A stretch of 60,913 bases of DNA from Derxia gummosa DSM 723 (GCF_000482785.1 NZ_AXWS01000002.1:1-60913), one strand, 5' to 3'; shown: positions 46,824 to 60,732, counted from the stretch's first letter. Notes: generated by a model not told the origin, from the sequence alone. Numbers and translations are program-made.

Positions 46824-48979
46824 GTTTGGCCGCAGCTTTGTTCAATCCTCCGGTCGCCCATGGGTGGCTGGGCAGGGTGTTCGCCGCGCTCTGGGCATTG
46901 GTGGCCGTCGTCACCTGCCTTGGCGCCGCGCAGGCGCAGGAGGTGGCGATCGAGTCCGTGGCTGCAAGCCAGCGTGGCTCGTCCGTGGTGCTGCGCGTGC
47001 AGCTGAGCGCCCCGGTGCGCAATTCGCCGGCATCTTTCGCCGTGGCCAATCCGGCGCGCATCGCCTTCGATCTGCCGGGCGTGGTGAACGGCACCGGCAA
47101 GAACAGCATCGACGTGAGCCAGGGCGATCTGCGCTCGGTCAGCCTCGTGACCGTGGGCGATCGCACCCGCGTCGTGCTCAACCTCAAGGGGAGCGTGCCC
47201 TACTCCACGTCGCTGGACGGCAATGCGATCGTCGTGACGCTCGATGGTGGAGGCGCCAGCAATTCGGCAGCGGTGCGCTTTGCCGAGCCGGTCGCGGCGG
47301 CCAACAGGCATTCGATCCGCAACATCGACTTCCGTCGCGGCCGCGATGGCGAGGGACGTGTCGTGGTCGATCTGGCCGATACGTCCACCGGCGTGGACAT
47401 CCGCCAGCAGGGCCAGCAGATCGTGGTGGAGTTCCTTCAGACCACGATGCCGGATGAACTGCGCCGCCGCCTCGACGTGACCGACTTCGGTACCCCGGTC
47501 CAGTTCGTCAACACCACGTCGCAGGGCAACAGCGTGCGCATGGTGATCGAGCCCAAGGGCACCTGGGAGCACAACGCCTACCAGAGCGACACCCAGTTCG
47601 TGGTCGAGGTCAAGCCGGTGCGCGAGGATCCGAACCGCGGCACGCTCGCCACGTCACGCCCGCAGTACCAGGGCGACAAGCTCTCGCTGAACTTCCAGAA
47701 CATCGAGGTCCGCTCGGTGCTTCAGGTCATCGCCGATTTCACCAATATCAACATCATCACGAGCGAGAGCGTCAACGGGAACCTGACGCTGCGCCTGCGT
47801 GATGTGCCGTGGGATCAGGCGCTGGACATCGTCATGCAGGCCAAGGGCCTCGACATGCGCCGCAGCGGCAATGTGATCTGGGTCGCGCCGCGTGAGGAGC
47901 TGGCCGCGAAGGAGAAGCTGGAACTCGAAGCCAAGCAGGCCGTGGCCGAACTCGAGGCGCTACGTACCGAGAGCTTCCAGCTGAACTATCACAAGGCTGC
48001 CGACGTGGTGAAGATCATCGCGCCGCCGGTGACCACCAGCAGCAGCAGCACCGTCGCCCAACACCGGCTGCTGTCCAAGCGCGGCAGTGCCGCAGCCGAT
48101 CCGCTTACCAACCAGATCTTCGTGCAGGACATTCCGTCCCGTCTGGACGAGGTGCGTCGCCTGGTCCGCCAGATCGACATACCCACGCGTCAGGTGCTGA
48201 TCGAGGCTCGCATCGTCGAGGCGACCGATGGTTTCTCCCAGAACCTTGGCGTGCGGCTGAGCGGCTCGTCGGGCGTGCCGACCAAGATCAACGGCACGGG
48301 CGTGTATGGCAGCGTCACCGGTTCGAGCGCGTCGACGACCTCCGTCACCGTGGGCGATACGACGCTGTCGGGCGGCGATTTCGTGAGCCTGCCCGCGGCC
48401 AATCTCAACGGCTACTCGGCCGGCGCGCTTGGCATCACGCTGTTCAATTCGAGCCTGTCGAAGTTCATCTCGCTCGAACTGAGCGCGCTCGAATCCGATG
48501 GCAAGGGCCGAATCATCTCCAGCCCGCGCGTCATCACGGCCAACCAGGTCGAGGCGACGATCGAGGACGGCGAGGAAATCCCGTATCAGCAGTCGACCAG
48601 CAGCGGCGCCACCAGCATTTCCTTCCGCAAGGCCGTGCTCAGCCTGAAGGTGACGCCGCAGATCACGCCGGAGGGCAGCGTCATCCTCAACGTCAACGTG
48701 AACAAGGACAGCCGCGGTACCGACACCACGTCCGGCCCGGCCATCAACACCAAGAACGTGAAGACCCAGGTGCTCGTCGACAACGGCGGCACGGTCGTGA
48801 TCGGCGGCATCTACCGCATGCAGGAGCAGAACACGGTGACGAAGATTCCCCTGCTCGGTGATATCCCCTTCCTCGGGGCGCTTTTCCGGAACAAGTCCCA
48901 GGTCAACAGCAAGAGCGAACTGCTGATCTTCCTGACGCCCCGGATCATTTCCAATTCGCTGGCTAACGCAACCCGCTGA
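46820..48979 (+). CDS. pilQ: Type IV pilus secretin PilQ
   Basis: PilQ is the outer-membrane gated channel through which the pilus exits. The product is 719 residues. A signal peptide ends near AAQAQ. AMIN domains for peptidoglycan binding come first (SVVLRVQLSAPVRNSPASFAVANPARIAFDLPG). An N0/STN domain follows (LSLNFQNIEVRSVLQVIADFTNINIITSESV), then an N1 domain, and the secretin beta-barrel occupies the last third, ending LLGDIPFLGALFRNKSQVNSKSELLIFLTPRII. AGGAGA is 7 bases before the ATG at 46820. It overlaps pilP by 4 bases. Confidence 0.97.
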   Translation: MSLAAALFNPPVAHGWLGRVFAALWALVAVVTCLGAAQAQEVAIESVAASQRGSSVVLRVQLSAPVRNSPASFAVANPARIAFDLPGVVNGTGKNSIDVSQGDLRSVSLVTVGDRTRVVLNLKGSVPYSTSLDGNAIVVTLDGGGASNSAAVRFAEPVAAANRHSIRNIDFRRGRDGEGRVVVDLADTSTGVDIRQQGQQIVVEFLQTTMPDELRRRLDVTDFGTPVQFVNTTSQGNSVRMVIEPKGTWEHNAYQSDTQFVVEVKPVREDPNRGTLATSRPQYQGDKLSLNFQNIEVRSVLQVIADFTNINIITSESVNGNLTLRLRDVPWDQALDIVMQAKGLDMRRSGNVIWVAPREELAAKEKLELEAKQAVAELEALRTESFQLNYHKAADVVKIIAPPVTTSSSSTVAQHRLLSKRGSAAADPLTNQIFVQDIPSRLDEVRRLVRQIDIPTRQVLIEARIVEATDGFSQNLGVRLSGSSGVPTKINGTGVYGSVTGSSASTTSVTVGDTTLSGGDFVSLPAANLNGYSAGALGITLFNSSLSKFISLELSALESDGKGRIISSPRVITANQVEATIEDGEEIPYQQSTSSGATSISFRKAVLSLKVTPQITPEGSVILNVNVNKDSRGTDTTSGPAINTKNVKTQVLVDNGGTVVIGGIYRMQEQNTVTKIPLLGDIPFLGALFRNKSQVNSKSELLIFLTPRIISNSLANATR

Positions 48980-48988
48980 CCTATCGAT

Positions 48989-51331
48989 ATGAGTATTCCC
49001 AGAATGATTTTTCATCCGTCAGCCCGTGCGCGGCGTCTTGGCGCCGGGGTTCTGGCGCTGACGTTGGCACTTGGTCTGTCAGCCTGTGGCGGTTCCGCTC
49101 CGGGAGCGACGACCAGCAGTTCCGGCGGCAGCAACTCCGGCGGCAGCGGCAGCAGCACCTCGACGACGCCGACGGTTGCCGTCAGCTTCGCTGACAGCTC
49201 CGGTGTCGCCATCCCCGATGGTCAGCAGCCCAACATCAGCGGTTCGACGCCGCTGCGTGCCGTTGCGACCCTCAAGCAGGGTTCGACGCCCATCGCGAAC
49301 CAGCTCGTCACCTTCACGGCGGGCACGGCGGGGCTGGTGAGTTTCGATCCCTCGACCGGCACGGTGCTGACCGACAGCAATGGCAAGGCGTCGATCGCCG
49401 TGACGGCCGCAGGCAGCGCCACCGGCGCGACGCTCATCACGGCATCCGCCGCGGTCGTTGGCAGCAGCACGATCACGGCAGGTACGTACACCGGTTCTGC
49501 CGGAGTTCAGGTGAATGGTGTGTCGGTTGCCTCGATCACCGTCGATCCGACGCTGACGCTGTCGCCTGCCACGCTGAGCGCCTACGGCACCGCCAGCGTG
49601 ACGGCCAAGGTGCTGCAGAACGGTGCCTCCTACAGCGATGGCACGACCGTCACCTTCACCCAGGGCTGTGGCAGCGGCGCCTCGATCACCTCGTCGGTCA
49701 TTTCGCAAAGCGATGGCACGGCGACCGCGACCTTCACGGATGCCGGCTGCGCGGTCGGCGGAGATAAGAACGTGGTGATCACGGCGACGGTCGGCAGCTC
49801 GAGCGCCACGTCCACGTTGAGGGTGCGCAGCCCGTCGAGTGGCAGCCTGATGGTCACGTCGGTCACGCCCAGCACGAGTTCGATCGTCATCAGGGGCAAC
49901 GGGGGTCTGAATCGTCAGGAGTTCGCGACCTTGATCTTCAAGCTGGTGGACCTTGCCGGCACTCCCGTGCCGAACGTGCCGGTGTGCTTCAACGCCTCGG
50001 CATATACCGGCACTCTGAACATCGACAGCTACTACTACATTGACGAGAGCAACAACAAGCTGCCCGCCGTGCAGGGTGATGCGTCGTCGCCCTGTGCCGC
50101 CGGCGACAAGGTGCGTTACGTCAAGAGCACCGGCCCTGATGGCACGGTCAAGCTTCAGGTGAATTCCGGCGATACGCCTACTAGCGTGCTCATCCTGGCC
50201 CGCGCCTTCTATCCGATCGGCTCGTCAACGCTGCTTTCCACCGAGTCGAAAAATCTCACGATCTCCACCGGCTTGCCCTACCAGCACAAGTTCGATCTTG
50301 CTGTGGACAAGGCGAACATTGACGGCATGGATTACTCGGGTGAGACGGCGGTTGTCACCGCGCGCGTGAACGACTGGTTCGGCAATCCGGTACCCGATGG
50401 CACGGTGGTCAACATGATCACTTCCGGTGGCGCGATCTGTACGTCCAGCCTTGGCTCGTGCACGACCAGCAATGGCGTCTGTTCCTGCAATCTCGTGACG
50501 CAGGAAGAGCGTCCTGCCGACGGTCGTGTCGTGGTGCTTGCCTATGCGAAGGGGCGGGAAACCTTTACCGACAACGACCACAACAACAAGTACAACTCGG
50601 GTGACGGTTTCACCACTGGCCCGAATTCGGACGATCTGGCTGACGCCTACCTCGACAAGAACAAGAGCGGTGCCTTCGAGGCCGCGAGCGACATCGGCAT
50701 TCCGCTGCAAGGCACGGGCAACTATGTGACGGGTGACGGTATGTACACCGAAACCGGCGTGGACATCCGTCGCTCGGGCATCGTGTACTTCAGCAAGATG
50801 TCCGAGCCGATCCTCATCTTCGTGCCGGACGGCAACCGCCTGAAGAAGGACGCTGGCGGCAACTACTACGTGTCGCTGAACGAGGTTGCAGACTGCTCGG
50901 GCGCTACCATCGACGAGGTGTCGCTGACCGCCTACCTGGACGACGGCATCGGCAATCCGATGGCCTCGGGTACGACGGTCACGGTCAGTGACCGCTCGTC
51001 CAACGTGAGCGCCGAAGTCACCTTCGGTTCGACCGTGCCCGCCGTCGGCTTCCGTGCGCCTTCGGTCACGGTCGACGGGTTGAACGCTCCCAAGACCAGC
51101 ATTGCGGTCGGCACCGATCCGACGCTGGTCAACACCACGCATACCTTCAAGATCAAGGGCGTGGCCAACGCCTGTACCGGCACCGGCAGCGTGACCATCA
51201 GCGTCAAGTCGCCGAAGGGTTCGGAAGTCCCGGCGCGTATCCTGTTCCGCAATGTCAACGGCACACTGTCGTCATCAGACACCCGCGAGACGAATCGCTT
51301 TTCGATTCCGGTCAAGTACGAGGCGCGCTGA
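48989..51331 (+). CDS. Large lipoprotein with Ig-like (Big) domains
   Basis: The 780-residue product has a lipoprotein signal with lipobox LSAC (Cys33), then a Ser/Gly/Thr-rich linker to about residue 60. A series of beta-rich repeats resembles bacterial Ig-like Big_1 domains: TPIANQLVTFTAGTAGLVSFDPSTG, DGTTVTFTQGC and PVPDGTVVNMITSGG each follow the Big_1 'extra-strong strand' pattern. Around residues 525-575 there are Asp/Asn-rich stretches (DNDHNNKYNSGDG; DKNKSGAFEAASD) that look like calcium-binding loops. It starts 9 bases after pilQ, probably co-transcribed with the pilus operon. An internal ATG at 49004 is an alternative start. A role in pilus biogenesis or surface adhesion is inferred from position only. 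Confidence 0.75.
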   Translation: MSIPRMIFHPSARARRLGAGVLALTLALGLSACGGSAPGATTSSSGGSNSGGSGSSTSTTPTVAVSFADSSGVAIPDGQQPNISGSTPLRAVATLKQGSTPIANQLVTFTAGTAGLVSFDPSTGTVLTDSNGKASIAVTAAGSATGATLITASAAVVGSSTITAGTYTGSAGVQVNGVSVASITVDPTLTLSPATLSAYGTASVTAKVLQNGASYSDGTTVTFTQGCGSGASITSSVISQSDGTATATFTDAGCAVGGDKNVVITATVGSSSATSTLRVRSPSSGSLMVTSVTPSTSSIVIRGNGGLNRQEFATLIFKLVDLAGTPVPNVPVCFNASAYTGTLNIDSYYYIDESNNKLPAVQGDASSPCAAGDKVRYVKSTGPDGTVKLQVNSGDTPTSVLILARAFYPIGSSTLLSTESKNLTISTGLPYQHKFDLAVDKANIDGMDYSGETAVVTARVNDWFGNPVPDGTVVNMITSGGAICTSSLGSCTTSNGVCSCNLVTQEERPADGRVVVLAYAKGRETFTDNDHNNKYNSGDGFTTGPNSDDLADAYLDKNKSGAFEAASDIGIPLQGTGNYVTGDGMYTETGVDIRRSGIVYFSKMSEPILIFVPDGNRLKKDAGGNYYVSLNEVADCSGATIDEVSLTAYLDDGIGNPMASGTTVTVSDRSSNVSAEVTFGSTVPAVGFRAPSVTVDGLNAPKTSIAVGTDPTLVNTTHTFKIKGVANACTGTGSVTISVKSPKGSEVPARILFRNVNGTLSSSDTRETNRFSIPVKYEAR

Positions 51332-51354
51332 CAGGCCGATACGTCACCAGGCCG

Positions 51355-51406
51355 GCCCTTCGGGTGCCAGCCGATTTTCGAAGGGCGTGCAATGCACGCC
51401 CTTTTT
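51355..51406 (+). terminator. Terminator with possible antiterminator, before aroK
   Basis: AAGGGCGTGC (51381-51390) and GCACGCCCTT (51394-51403) make a perfect 10-bp stem with an AAT loop, running into a T-rich stretch (51402-51406). The left arm can instead pair, through CGAAGGGC (51379-51386), with GCCCTTCG (51355-51362). The two folds exclude each other. The element ends ten bases before the aroK ATG. Confidence 0.65.
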
Positions 51407-51415
51407 GTTCTTCCT

Positions 51416-51943
51416 ATGTCCGCTCGACACCTCGTTCTCATCGGCATGCCCGGCACGGGCAAGTCAACCATCGGCCGGCTCGTGGCGCGTCGTCTCGACC
51501 GGCCTTTCGTCGACAGCGATCACGAGATCGAGATTCGTTGCGGCGTGCGCATTCCGGTGATCTTCGAGCTTGAAGGCGAGGCCGGTTTCCGTGACCGCGA
51601 GTCGGCGGTGCTGGCCGATTTGGCCGCCATGCCCGAGCCACTTGTACTCGCCACCGGGGGCGGCGCGGTGCTGCGCGAGGCCAACCGGATTGCCCTGCGG
51701 TCGACCGGCCAACTCGTCTATCTGCATTCGACACCCCTGGTGCTCTGGCAGCGCACGCGCGGCGACAAGGGGCGGCCGTTGCTCCAGACCGCCGATCCGC
51801 GCGGGAGGATGGAGGAGTTGTATGCCGCGCGCGATGCGATCTACCGCTCGGCGGCGCATCACATCGTCGAAACCGGAGGTCTCAACGCCACCGAAGTCGC
51901 GGCGCTCGTGATCGCGCTGGCCGAGGGCGCTGCCAACGCGTAA
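51416..51943 (+). CDS. aroK: Shikimate kinase
   Basis: AroK phosphorylates shikimate on the way to chorismate. The product is 175 residues from the ATG at 51416 ([18 protein letters not shown]). The P-loop GMPGTGKST is at 10-18. VDSDHEIE and GFRDRES contain shikimate contacts, and TGGGAVLRE is the conserved Gly-rich site. An in-frame ATG at 51392 falls in the loop of a terminator hairpin, so I rejected it. No Shine-Dalgarno is seen before 51416, which is unusual. aroB follows after 137 bases. Confidence 0.94.
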   Translation: MSARHLVLIGMPGTGKSTIGRLVARRLDRPFVDSDHEIEIRCGVRIPVIFELEGEAGFRDRESAVLADLAAMPEPLVLATGGGAVLREANRIALRSTGQLVYLHSTPLVLWQRTRGDKGRPLLQTADPRGRMEELYAARDAIYRSAAHHIVETGGLNATEVAALVIALAEGAANA

Positions 51944-52080
51944 TGAGCGCCGCCTCGCCCCGGGTCGGCTGAACGGCGCTTCCACCGCGCCGGTGGGGCG
52001 AATGAGCTGCTGATTATCATCATCGGGTTTGCGGGCCCGGGTTCCTTCCGGGCAGGCCTTATCCCTAGGGACCAGTTTCC

Positions 52081-53160
52081 ATGCACAGACTCGAAGTCGC
52101 GCTTGACGAGCGCAGCTATCCCATCGCCATCGGCCGCGATGCTCTGGCCCAGTCCGACTGGATCGGTGTCATTCGCGGCAAGCAGGTGGCGGTCGTCACG
52201 AACGAGACGGTCGGGCCACTGCATCTGGCAAAGCTGACTTCTGCGCTCGATGCCGCCGGCAAGTCGGTCACGGTCGTGACCCTGCCCGATGGCGAGGAAT
52301 ACAAGACCGCCGAGACGCTCGACCTCATCTACAGCGCGCTGCTCGAAGCCCGCTGCGACCGCAAGACCACGCTGGTCGCGCTTGGCGGCGGTGTCGTGGG
52401 CGACATGACCGGTTTCGCAGCGGCCACCTACATGCGTGGTGTGCCCTTCATCCAGGTGCCGACCACGCTGCTGGCCCAGGTCGATTCGTCGGTGGGGGGC
52501 AAGACCGGTATCAATCACCGGCTTGGCAAGAACATGATCGGCGCCTTCTATCAGCCGCGTTTCGTCGTGGCCGATCTGGCGACACTCGACACGCTGCCGG
52601 CGCGCGAGCTGTCGGCCGGTCTCGCCGAGGTCATCAAGCATGGCGCCATCGTCGACGCCGGCTTCCTCGGCTGGATCGAGGAGAACATCGACGCACTCGT
52701 CGCGCGTGATGCCGCCGCGCTCGGTCACTCGGTGCTGCGCTCCTGCGAGATCAAGTCGGAGGTCGTGGCGGGAGACGAATTCGAGTCGGGGCGGCGCGCC
52801 ATTCTCAATTTCGGCCACACCTTCGGTCACGCCGTCGAGGCGGGTCTGGGCTATGGCGTCTGGCTGCATGGCGAGGCAGTCGGCGTCGGCATGGTGCTGG
52901 CGGCGAGGCTTTCGCAGCGCCTCGGCTATCTGGACGAGGCGGCGGTCCAGCGCCTGACCTCGATCATCGGTCGTGCGGGCCTACCCACCCGTGCGCCCGA
53001 GATGCCGGTCAAGCGCTGGCTCAACCTCATGGCCGTGGACAAGAAGGCCGAGGGCGGCGAAGTGCGCTACATCCTGCTGCGCGGACTCGGCAATGCGGTG
53101 GTCGAGGCCGTCGACGAGGCGATCGTCGCCGAGGTCCTGCGCGAACACGCGGCCGCCTGA
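52081..53160 (+). CDS. aroB: 3-dehydroquinate synthase
   Basis: AroB cyclises DAHP to 3-dehydroquinate, the second step of the shikimate pathway, using NAD and a divalent metal. The product is 359 residues. The nucleotide-binding [21 protein letters not shown], the substrate-binding [14 protein letters not shown] and the metal-binding [13 protein letters not shown] histidines are intact. The gap before it has a hairpin (GCCCGG/CCGGGC near 52034-52057) and no other ORF. It is followed after 6 bases by the transposase-like gene. Confidence 0.96.
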   Translation: MHRLEVALDERSYPIAIGRDALAQSDWIGVIRGKQVAVVTNETVGPLHLAKLTSALDAAGKSVTVVTLPDGEEYKTAETLDLIYSALLEARCDRKTTLVALGGGVVGDMTGFAAATYMRGVPFIQVPTTLLAQVDSSVGGKTGINHRLGKNMIGAFYQPRFVVADLATLDTLPARELSAGLAEVIKHGAIVDAGFLGWIEENIDALVARDAAALGHSVLRSCEIKSEVVAGDEFESGRRAILNFGHTFGHAVEAGLGYGVWLHGEAVGVGMVLAARLSQRLGYLDEAAVQRLTSIIGRAGLPTRAPEMPVKRWLNLMAVDKKAEGGEVRYILLRGLGNAVVEAVDEAIVAEVLREHAAA

Positions 53161-53166
53161 TCCCGC

Positions 53167-53862
53167 ATGGCCAGGCTGCCCCGTCTCTACCTGCCAGGCC
53201 TGCCGCAGCTCGCCCAGCTCAACGGGCACGACGGCGACACCGTATTTCGGGATGCCGCCGACTATCAGGCCTTCCTCGACGCCTTGCGCGAGGCGGCGCG
53301 CGCCAATGGCTTTGCCCTGCACGCCTATGTGCTCCTGCCCGACCGTCTGTTCCTCCTCGGAACGGGTGCCGGGCCGGACAGCCTCGCACGCACCCTCCAG
53401 TCGGTCGGGCGTCGCTACGTGACCAGCTTCAATCTGCGCCACAGGCGTAGCGGCACGCTCTGGAACGGCCGATTTCGCTCCACGGTCGTTGCGCCGGACG
53501 AATTCTTGCTTCCGGCCATGCGCTTCATCGAGACGCACCCTTTGCGTGCCCAGTTGGTCAGCGATGCTGCCGACTGGCCCTGGTCCAGCCTGCGGCATCA
53601 CCTCGGGATCACCGCAGACCCGAGCATCACCGACCGCGCCGAATACTGGGCGCTCGGCAACACTCCTTTCGAGCGGCAGGCTGGCTATCGCGTCTATGTC
53701 GAGGATTGCGCCGGTGCCGATGCCGAGCACAGGCGGATCGGGGATTCGGTCCGTGGTGGCTGGCTGCTTGCCTCGCCGGAATTTGCCGCAAGCGTCGGAC
53801 GCAGCACCGATCGAAGACTCAGTCCGGCCCGTCCGGGACGTCCCAGAAAGATTGGCGATTAA
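53167..53862 (+). CDS. REP-associated tyrosine transposase-like protein, catalytically degenerate
   Basis: The 231-residue product aligns along its length with the Y1/RAYT (TnpA-REP) family. Matches include the MARLPR N-terminus, the LHAYVLLP strand, QSVGRRYVTSFN with candidate catalytic Tyr84, RSGTLWNGRFRS, MRFIETHPLRAQLV, DWPWSSLRHH and the GRPRK tail. The HUH metal motif (NHVHLL in active members) is here DRLFLL at 59-64: both histidines are replaced (Arg60, Phe62). The N-terminal HV/RGN segment is also altered. It should not cut DNA, yet the frame is intact. It sits 6 bases after aroB, before gltB. It may be a domesticated nucleic-acid-binding protein. Confidence 0.8.
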   Translation: MARLPRLYLPGLPQLAQLNGHDGDTVFRDAADYQAFLDALREAARANGFALHAYVLLPDRLFLLGTGAGPDSLARTLQSVGRRYVTSFNLRHRRSGTLWNGRFRSTVVAPDEFLLPAMRFIETHPLRAQLVSDAADWPWSSLRHHLGITADPSITDRAEYWALGNTPFERQAGYRVYVEDCAGADAEHRRIGDSVRGGWLLASPEFAASVGRSTDRRLSPARPGRPRKIGD

Positions 53863-53920
53863 GACTGTCCCCATTTGTTTCAATGCGTCGCCGATGCCAA
53901 TCTGCCTTGGTGTCTGACCC
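53863..53920 (+). repeat. REP/RAYT-associated sequence remnants
   Basis: GACTGTCCCCATT (53863-53875) and GTGTCTGACCC (53910-53920) immediately follow the RAYT-like gene. Short motifs of the TGTCCCC / TGTCTGACCC type commonly flank RAYT genes in proteobacteria. Whether they are functional repeat ends cannot be judged from this one locus. Confidence 0.3.
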
Positions 53921-53932
53921 TAATTATTGTTG

Positions 53933-53961
53933 TTGAACGACGACGGATCGTCACCTAAAGT
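53933..53961 (+). promoter_or_regulatory. gltB: Promoter of gltB
   Basis: TTGAAC (53933-53938) and TAAAGT (53956-53961) are 17 bases apart. The spacer holds an inverted repeat (GACGA 53939-53943, TCGTC 53948-53952). The leader to the gltB ATG is about 100 bases. The palindrome could be a regulator site; this is inferred. Confidence 0.5.
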
Positions 53962-54066
53962 CACAGGGCTGCGAATTTCGCGCGGATTGTCCCTGCGCAT
54001 TCCTGCCAGCCAGCCGCCGGTCACGCCAGACGCCGCGTCCGCCATCTCATTTCCAGGAGCCCGCCC

Positions 54067-58797
<4,731 letters not shown>

Positions 58798-58812
58798 GGC
58801 GAGTGAAGCAGG

Positions 58813-58839
58813 GGCGGGACGCACGGGTTGCGTCCCGCC
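58813..58839 (+). promoter_or_regulatory. Stable 11-bp hairpin between gltB and gltD
   Basis: GGCGGGACGCA (58813-58823) and TGCGTCCCGCC (58829-58839) are perfect complements around a CGGGT loop. No T-run follows, so it is not a simple terminator. It may stabilise the gltB 3' end or set the gltB:gltD ratio. Its role is inferred. Confidence 0.5.
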
Positions 58840-58896
58840 GATCCAACAAGATCAATCCGCCGGCGAGCTTGCCGGCATCCAGCTACGGAATTTCAA

Positions 58897-60366
58897 ATGG
58901 GCAAGGTCACCGGCTTCCTGGAATTCGAACGCCTCAGTGAAGGCTACGAAGAGCCCGCCGCGCGAAAGAAGCATTGGAAGGAATTCGTCGTCGCGCTCAA
59001 GGACGACGAGGCAAAGATCCAGGGCGCGCGCTGCATGGACTGCGGCATCCCGTTCTGCAACAACGGCTGTCCGGTCAACAACATCATTCCCGACTTCAAC
59101 GACCTCGTTTTCCGGCAGGACTGGAAGACGGCGTTCGAAGTACTCAGCAGCACCAACAACTTTCCCGAGTTCACCGGTCGCATCTGCCCGGCGCCTTGCG
59201 AGGCCGCCTGCACGCTGAACATCAACAGTGCGGCGGTCGGCATCAAGTCGATCGAACACGCGATCATCGACAAGGCCTGGGCCGAGGGCTGGGTGGTGCC
59301 GCAACCGCCGAAGCGCAAGACGGGCAAGAAGGTCGCTGTCATCGGCGCCGGCCCTGCCGGCATGGCGGCAGCGCAACAGCTCGCGCGCGCCGGTCACGAC
59401 GTGACCGTGTTCGAAAAGAACGATCGCGTCGGCGGCCTGCTGCGCTATGGCATCCCCGACTTCAAGCTCGAAAAGAGCCACATTGATCGCCGCGTGCGTC
59501 AGATGGAAGCCGAGGGCGTGACCTTCCGCACCAGCACCTTGGTCGCTACGGACTTCCCGAAGACGGGCATCAACAATTTCGCGACGACGATCGTGTCGCC
59601 TGAAGCGGTAATGGCCGAATTCGACGCCGTGATCCTGTCAGGCGGCTCCGAGCAGCCGCGCGATCTGCCAGTTCCTGGCCGTGACTTGAAGGGCGTCCAT
59701 TACGCGATGGAATTCCTTGCGCCGCAGAACAAGGTGAATGCCGGGGACAGCTTCCCGGACCAGATCGTCGCCACGGGCAAGAAGGTTGTCGTCATCGGCG
59801 GCGGCGACACGGGTTCCGATTGCGTTGGTACCAGTAACCGTCACGGCGCTGCTTCTGTCACGCAGTTCGAGTTGATGCCGCGTCCGCCGGAAAGCGAGAA
59901 CAAATCGGTGACCTGGCCCTACTGGCCCATCAAGATGCGTACCTCGTCCTCGCATGAAGAGGGCTGCGATCGCGATTGGGCCGTTACCACCAAGTCGTTC
60001 AAGGGAAACGAGTTCGGTTGCGTCACGGCACTCGTTGTTGCGCGTGTCGAATGGGTCGACGGAAAGATGACGGAGATTCCCGGCAGCGAATGGGAAGTGC
60101 CGGCTGATCTCGTGTTCCTGGCGATGGGCTTTACAAATCCTGTTGCACCGGTGCTTCAAGCCTTCGGTGTCGAAAAGGATGCTCGCGGGAATGCTCGAGC
60201 TGTCACGGAGGGAAGCGGTGCTTATCGCACTTCAGTCGAAAAGGTGTTCGCTGCCGGCGATATGCGGCGGGGACAATCTCTGGTCGTATGGGCTATTCGC
60301 GAAGGACGGCAATGCGCACGTGAGGTGGATATGTTCCTGATGGGCGCTTCGGAGCTTCCGCGCTGA
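58897..60366 (+). CDS. gltD: Glutamate synthase [NADPH] small subunit
   Basis: GltD oxidises NADPH and passes electrons through FAD and 4Fe-4S clusters to GltB. The product is 489 residues. The N-terminal cluster-binding cysteines are in [17 protein letters not shown] and [18 protein letters not shown] is bound by [17 protein letters not shown] and NADPH by [16 protein letters not shown]. The ATG at 58897 ([12 protein letters not shown]) fits the family. No strong Shine-Dalgarno is seen, and longer in-frame starts are unsupported. Codon usage in the last third is less GC-biased than in gltB. Confidence 0.97.
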   Translation: MGKVTGFLEFERLSEGYEEPAARKKHWKEFVVALKDDEAKIQGARCMDCGIPFCNNGCPVNNIIPDFNDLVFRQDWKTAFEVLSSTNNFPEFTGRICPAPCEAACTLNINSAAVGIKSIEHAIIDKAWAEGWVVPQPPKRKTGKKVAVIGAGPAGMAAAQQLARAGHDVTVFEKNDRVGGLLRYGIPDFKLEKSHIDRRVRQMEAEGVTFRTSTLVATDFPKTGINNFATTIVSPEAVMAEFDAVILSGGSEQPRDLPVPGRDLKGVHYAMEFLAPQNKVNAGDSFPDQIVATGKKVVVIGGGDTGSDCVGTSNRHGAASVTQFELMPRPPESENKSVTWPYWPIKMRTSSSHEEGCDRDWAVTTKSFKGNEFGCVTALVVARVEWVDGKMTEIPGSEWEVPADLVFLAMGFTNPVAPVLQAFGVEKDARGNARAVTEGSGAYRTSVEKVFAAGDMRRGQSLVVWAIREGRQCAREVDMFLMGASELPR

Positions 60367-60586
60367 TCAACGAGACAGCCTGTCTTACCCAATATGTTGA
60401 TCCGAGGTTTGCGTTTTTGCGACACCAAAGAGTCGCGTTCGGTACAGGCAGGCTATTTCACATTTGCTGCTTGCGCTGACGGCGCGAGTTGACTATAGTT
60501 GCTGGCTCACCTGTTGCTGAACACGACGGGTTGCTGGCGAGTCTGGCGGTGGCGGAAAGTTCAGCGAACGAAAGTTAAAAAAACAG
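60367..60586 (+). promoter_or_regulatory. Upstream rrn control region with a first promoter
   Basis: No ORF of note is present. TTGCGC (60471-60476) and TATAGT (60494-60499), 17 bases apart, form a plausible first promoter. An A/T-rich tract (about 60571-60584), ending just before the -35 of the second promoter, resembles an UP element for the alpha C-terminal domain. No clear gltD terminator was found; AGACA/TGTCT (60374-60386) is a weak hairpin. Confidence 0.45.
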
Positions 60587-60615
60587 TTGACAGCGAGAAA
60601 ACAGCAGTACATAAT
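60587..60615 (+). promoter_or_regulatory. Main rRNA operon promoter
   Basis: A perfect -35 TTGACA (60587-60592) and a -10 CATAAT (60610-60615) are 17 bases apart, preceded by the A-tract. It lies about 230 bases before the 16S 5' end, as expected for an rrn promoter. Confidence 0.75.
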
Positions 60616-60682
60616 CTCGCTTCTCTGCTGATGACGGCGCAGCGCTAAACAAGGCGGCGCAGTCAAAAGCAGATTGCAGGAA

Positions 60683-60693
60683 GCTCTTTAACA
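60683..60693 (+). promoter_or_regulatory. boxA antitermination site of the rrn leader
   Basis: GCTCTTTAACA matches the rrn boxA consensus (binding site of NusB-S10). It stands in the transcribed leader about 68 bases after the -10 box. S10 itself is encoded at the other end of the window. Confidence 0.8.
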
Positions 60694-60732
60694 ATTTAAC
60701 AGCCGATAAGTGTGGGCGTTTGTTGATGCGAA

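Noticed and set aside
51392-51415. Upstream ATG for aroK
   Set aside because: It lies in the loop of the terminator hairpin and would add residues (MHALFVLP) absent from the family.
53167-53862. The RAYT-like gene as an active insertion sequence
   Set aside because: Both catalytic histidines are missing and no terminal repeats or target duplications are visible around the gene.
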